A DNA stretch of 6,323 nucleotides. Origin: Bacillota bacterium (GTDB lineage Bacteria; Bacillota; Clostridia; Lachnospirales; Cellulosilyticaceae). Under the pieces are notes generated by a model that saw only the letters and a list, made by a program, of their open reading frames with translations, made no database searches and had not been told where the DNA came from. The stretch is from contig JAEXBC010000379.1 of assembly GCA_023457875.1 (NCBI GenBank), forward strand, positions 1 through 6,323, given 5' to 3'. Shown here piece by piece: positions 5,561-6,323 of this stretch (positions within the stretch are counted from its first letter, which is position 1; each line of letters opens with the position of its first letter). The position numbers and the translations under genes were made by a program.

Positions 5561-5923
5561 TTACTCTTCTTGTTGATCCTCATCAGTAGAGCTATCCTTG
5601 GCATTAGCTTTTTCATCGTCAGCATAGCTCATAAAATCTTTGATCTTCACATACTCAATTTCGTCTTCATCCTCATCATCATAGATGCTATCATCATACT
5701 CATCATAATGTTCATCTAATTCATCAAAGTCATCATCGAAATACTCATAGTGCTCTTCTAAATCTTTTTCCCTTTTTTTCATAATCCAAATCATAACGCC
5801 TACCAAAATAGCTATCACACTAATGGCTACAGCAAGCCAAGCATACTTTTTATGATCATCTTTTTTCATTAATCTCCTAACCTCCTCAACGGTGAGTGGG
5901 AACTCATTCCATCTCATTTTCAT
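5561..5923 (-). CDS. Small single-pass membrane protein with acidic tail, unknown function
   Basis: I do not recognise this family. From ATG 5923 it has 120 residues. The N-terminal part (1-26, MKMRWNEFPLTVEEVRRLMK and following) is short and charged. One hydrophobic helix spans about residues 27-48, followed by KKREK. The likely topology is a membrane anchor with the tail in the cytoplasm by the positive-inside rule, though residues 15-26 are also basic, so this is uncertain. The tail (51-120) has about 34 Asp/Glu in 70 residues, with Tyr/Asp-rich stretches, and is probably disordered. An upstream in-frame ATG at 5998 would precede the promoter at 5957-5985, so it is rejected. AAGGAG lies 8 nt before ATG 5923. 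Such tails can bind metal ions or basic proteins, but nothing here decides a role. topB follows after a terminator. Confidence 0.75.
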   Translation of the reverse strand: MKMRWNEFPLTVEEVRRLMKKDDHKKYAWLAVAISVIAILVGVMIWIMKKREKDLEEHYEYFDDDFDELDEHYDEYDDSIYDDEDEDEIEYVKIKDFMSYADDEKANAKDSSTDEDQQEE

Positions 5924-5931
5924 CTTTCCAA

Positions 5932-5937
5932 CTCCTT
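5932..5937 (-). promoter_or_regulatory. Ribosome binding site fixing the acidic membrane protein start
   Basis: AAGGAG on the minus strand lies 8 nt before the ATG at 5923. A second ATG two codons later (5917) is possible but has poorer spacing. Confidence 0.75.
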
Positions 5938-5956
5938 TTCGCCTTCCATATAGTAT

Positions 5957-5985
5957 ATTATAACAATTAATAATTTTTATAACAA
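5957..5985 (-). promoter_or_regulatory. Promoter of the acidic membrane protein gene
   Basis: On the minus strand TTGTTA (5980-5985) and a perfect TATAAT (5957-5962) are separated by 17 bp. The start of transcription would fall near 5950, leaving a leader of about 27 nt. This places the upstream ATG at 5998 outside the transcript. Confidence 0.8.
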
Positions 5986-6002
5986 CATGTACCTTCATTT
6001 TC

Positions 6003-6026
6003 TTATTTGCTTATTTGCTTATTTTG
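6003..6026. repeat. Short tandem repeat of an 8-bp unit
   Basis: TTATTTGC occurs at 6003-6010 and 6011-6018. A partial third copy follows from 6019 and runs into a dyad at 6019-6060. It lies upstream of the promoter of the acidic membrane protein gene. It may be slippage-prone DNA with no function. Confidence 0.4.
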
Positions 6027-6121
6027 TCACATTTCATTGAAATTATGCAGTGGCAAATAATATCTGTCTATCTATCGGTTAAAGGCGATCATACTTTCTG
6101 TATGGCTTTATACTTTTTTTG

Positions 6122-6184
6122 CTACACTTTTATGTATAGGAATATTATAGCATAAAGTATTAAAAATGATATGGCTTTTCTCAT
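6122..6184 (-). CDS. Possible 20-residue hydrophobic peptide
   Basis: A minus-strand ATG (6184) begins 17 bp after the stop of the sugar kinase. It opens a 20-codon frame with the pattern M-R-K followed by an almost wholly hydrophobic stretch (Ala, Ile, Phe, Leu, Tyr) ending I-K-V, then TAG. This looks like a minimal single-helix membrane peptide with a positive start. AGGA lies 7 nt upstream, a modest ribosome binding site. AT-rich DNA makes such codons common, and a TATAAT sits inside the frame, so it may be chance. Conservation in related genomes would decide. Confidence 0.25.
   Translation of the reverse strand: MRKAISFLILYAIIFLYIKV
6144..6152 (-). promoter_or_regulatory. Possible extended -10 promoter
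   Basis: The minus strand reads TGCTATAAT, an extended -10 box, but no good -35 is seen 16-18 bp upstream. If real, it would start a transcript near 6137 that runs through the non-coding region 5999-6120 towards the acidic membrane protein gene. It overlaps the possible small peptide frame. Confidence 0.3.
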
Positions 6185-6201
6185 TTCTTTGTCCTAAAAA
6201 A

Positions 6202-6323
6202 TCATTCATAGGCTTCTGTGGTAAGCTGCCACCCAGCATTCAATAAATCAATAGCCGCCTCTTTGGTTGCAAGATAAGGCGAAAAGGCACTAGCACTTCC
6301 TGCTGCAATACCCATCCTAAAGG
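6202..6323 (-). CDS. PfkB-family sugar kinase, 3' end only (probable 1-phosphofructokinase)
   Basis: Only the last 40 complete codons are in the window; the gene continues past the right edge. The visible part reads RMGIAAGSASAFSPYLATKE followed by about 20 residues ending in TEAYE. The A-A-G-S-A-S-A-F-S segment followed by L-A-T-K-E matches the C-terminal end of PfkB/ribokinase-fold kinases of the 1-phosphofructokinase and tagatose-6-phosphate kinase group. There it lies just after the catalytic aspartate region, which is off-window. A FruK role (fructose-1-phosphate to fructose-1,6-bisphosphate) is the best guess, but LacC-type kinases are not excluded. No intrinsic terminator is visible directly after the stop. 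Confidence 0.65.
   Translation of the reverse strand, partial: FRMGIAAGSASAFSPYLATKEAAIDLLNAGWQLTTEAYE

Larger units (their letters stand above)
5999..6201. other. Intergenic region between sugar kinase and acidic membrane protein gene
   Basis: Apart from the possible small peptide and extended -10 box, this stretch contains an imperfect dyad at 6019-6060. Its inner stem is ATTTC/GAAAT and its outer arms are TTTG-CAC/GTG-CAAA. It also contains a small hairpin at 6090-6104 (CATAC/GTATG). Neither has a following U-tract, so neither is a clear terminator. I recognise no known riboswitch. Confidence 0.4.

Noticed and set aside
5924..5998. Start of the acidic membrane protein at 5998 (25 extra residues)
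   Set aside because: The promoter at 5957-5985 lies inside this extension, so the codons would be upstream of the transcript. AAGGAG precedes ATG 5923.
6060..6120. Cyclic-di-GMP (GEMM) or other riboswitch around the CATAC/GTATG hairpin
   Set aside because: A GAAA-containing hairpin loop is present, but the conserved flanking segments and second stem of GEMM are missing, and no terminator or anti-RBS platform follows.

Overview
The window reads as chromosomal DNA of a low-GC, anaerobic Gram-positive bacterium, most likely a clostridium of the Lachnospirales/Clostridiales type. The signs are AT-rich intergenic DNA, strong AGGAGG-type ribosome binding sites, sigma-A style promoters, intrinsic terminators with long U-tracts, and a stand-alone 2[4Fe-4S] clostridial ferredoxin. 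The species cannot be named from this sequence.

Layout. Positions 1-650 contain no gene. They hold a 24-bp perfect palindrome (125-148) and an array of degenerate 17-bp tandem repeats (about 213-600). The array is split by a GC-richer, highly structured element of about 192 bp with imperfect terminal inverted repeats (240/241-431/432). An AraC-family regulator follows on the plus strand (671-1504). All other genes lie on the minus strand. In transcription order from the right edge they are: the 3' end of a PfkB-type sugar kinase (6202 to the edge), a possible 20-residue hydrophobic peptide (6122-6184), a small single-pass membrane protein with a very acidic tail (5561-5923), DNA topoisomerase III (3299-5458), a cation/proton antiporter (1883-3067) and a ferredoxin (1607-1774). 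The AraC gene and the ferredoxin gene converge on a shared bidirectional terminator (1536-1589).

The best-supported regulatory feature is a fluoride (crcB-motif) riboswitch at about 3157-3214. Its terminator (3122-3171) lies just upstream of the antiporter, so antiporter expression should rise when intracellular fluoride rises. No terminator separates topB from this riboswitch, so the riboswitch terminator probably also ends topB transcripts. The genes otherwise look like separate housekeeping or stress units rather than one pathway.

The most unusual DNA is the 240-432 element. Removing it rejoins the flanks into one exact-length 17-bp repeat unit that closely matches its neighbours. This suggests a mobile or RNA-like element that inserted into the repeat array without a visible target duplication. 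Three gene starts were moved inward from the longest reading frame (AraC, antiporter, acidic membrane protein) because the ribosome binding sites, and in one case the promoter, require it.
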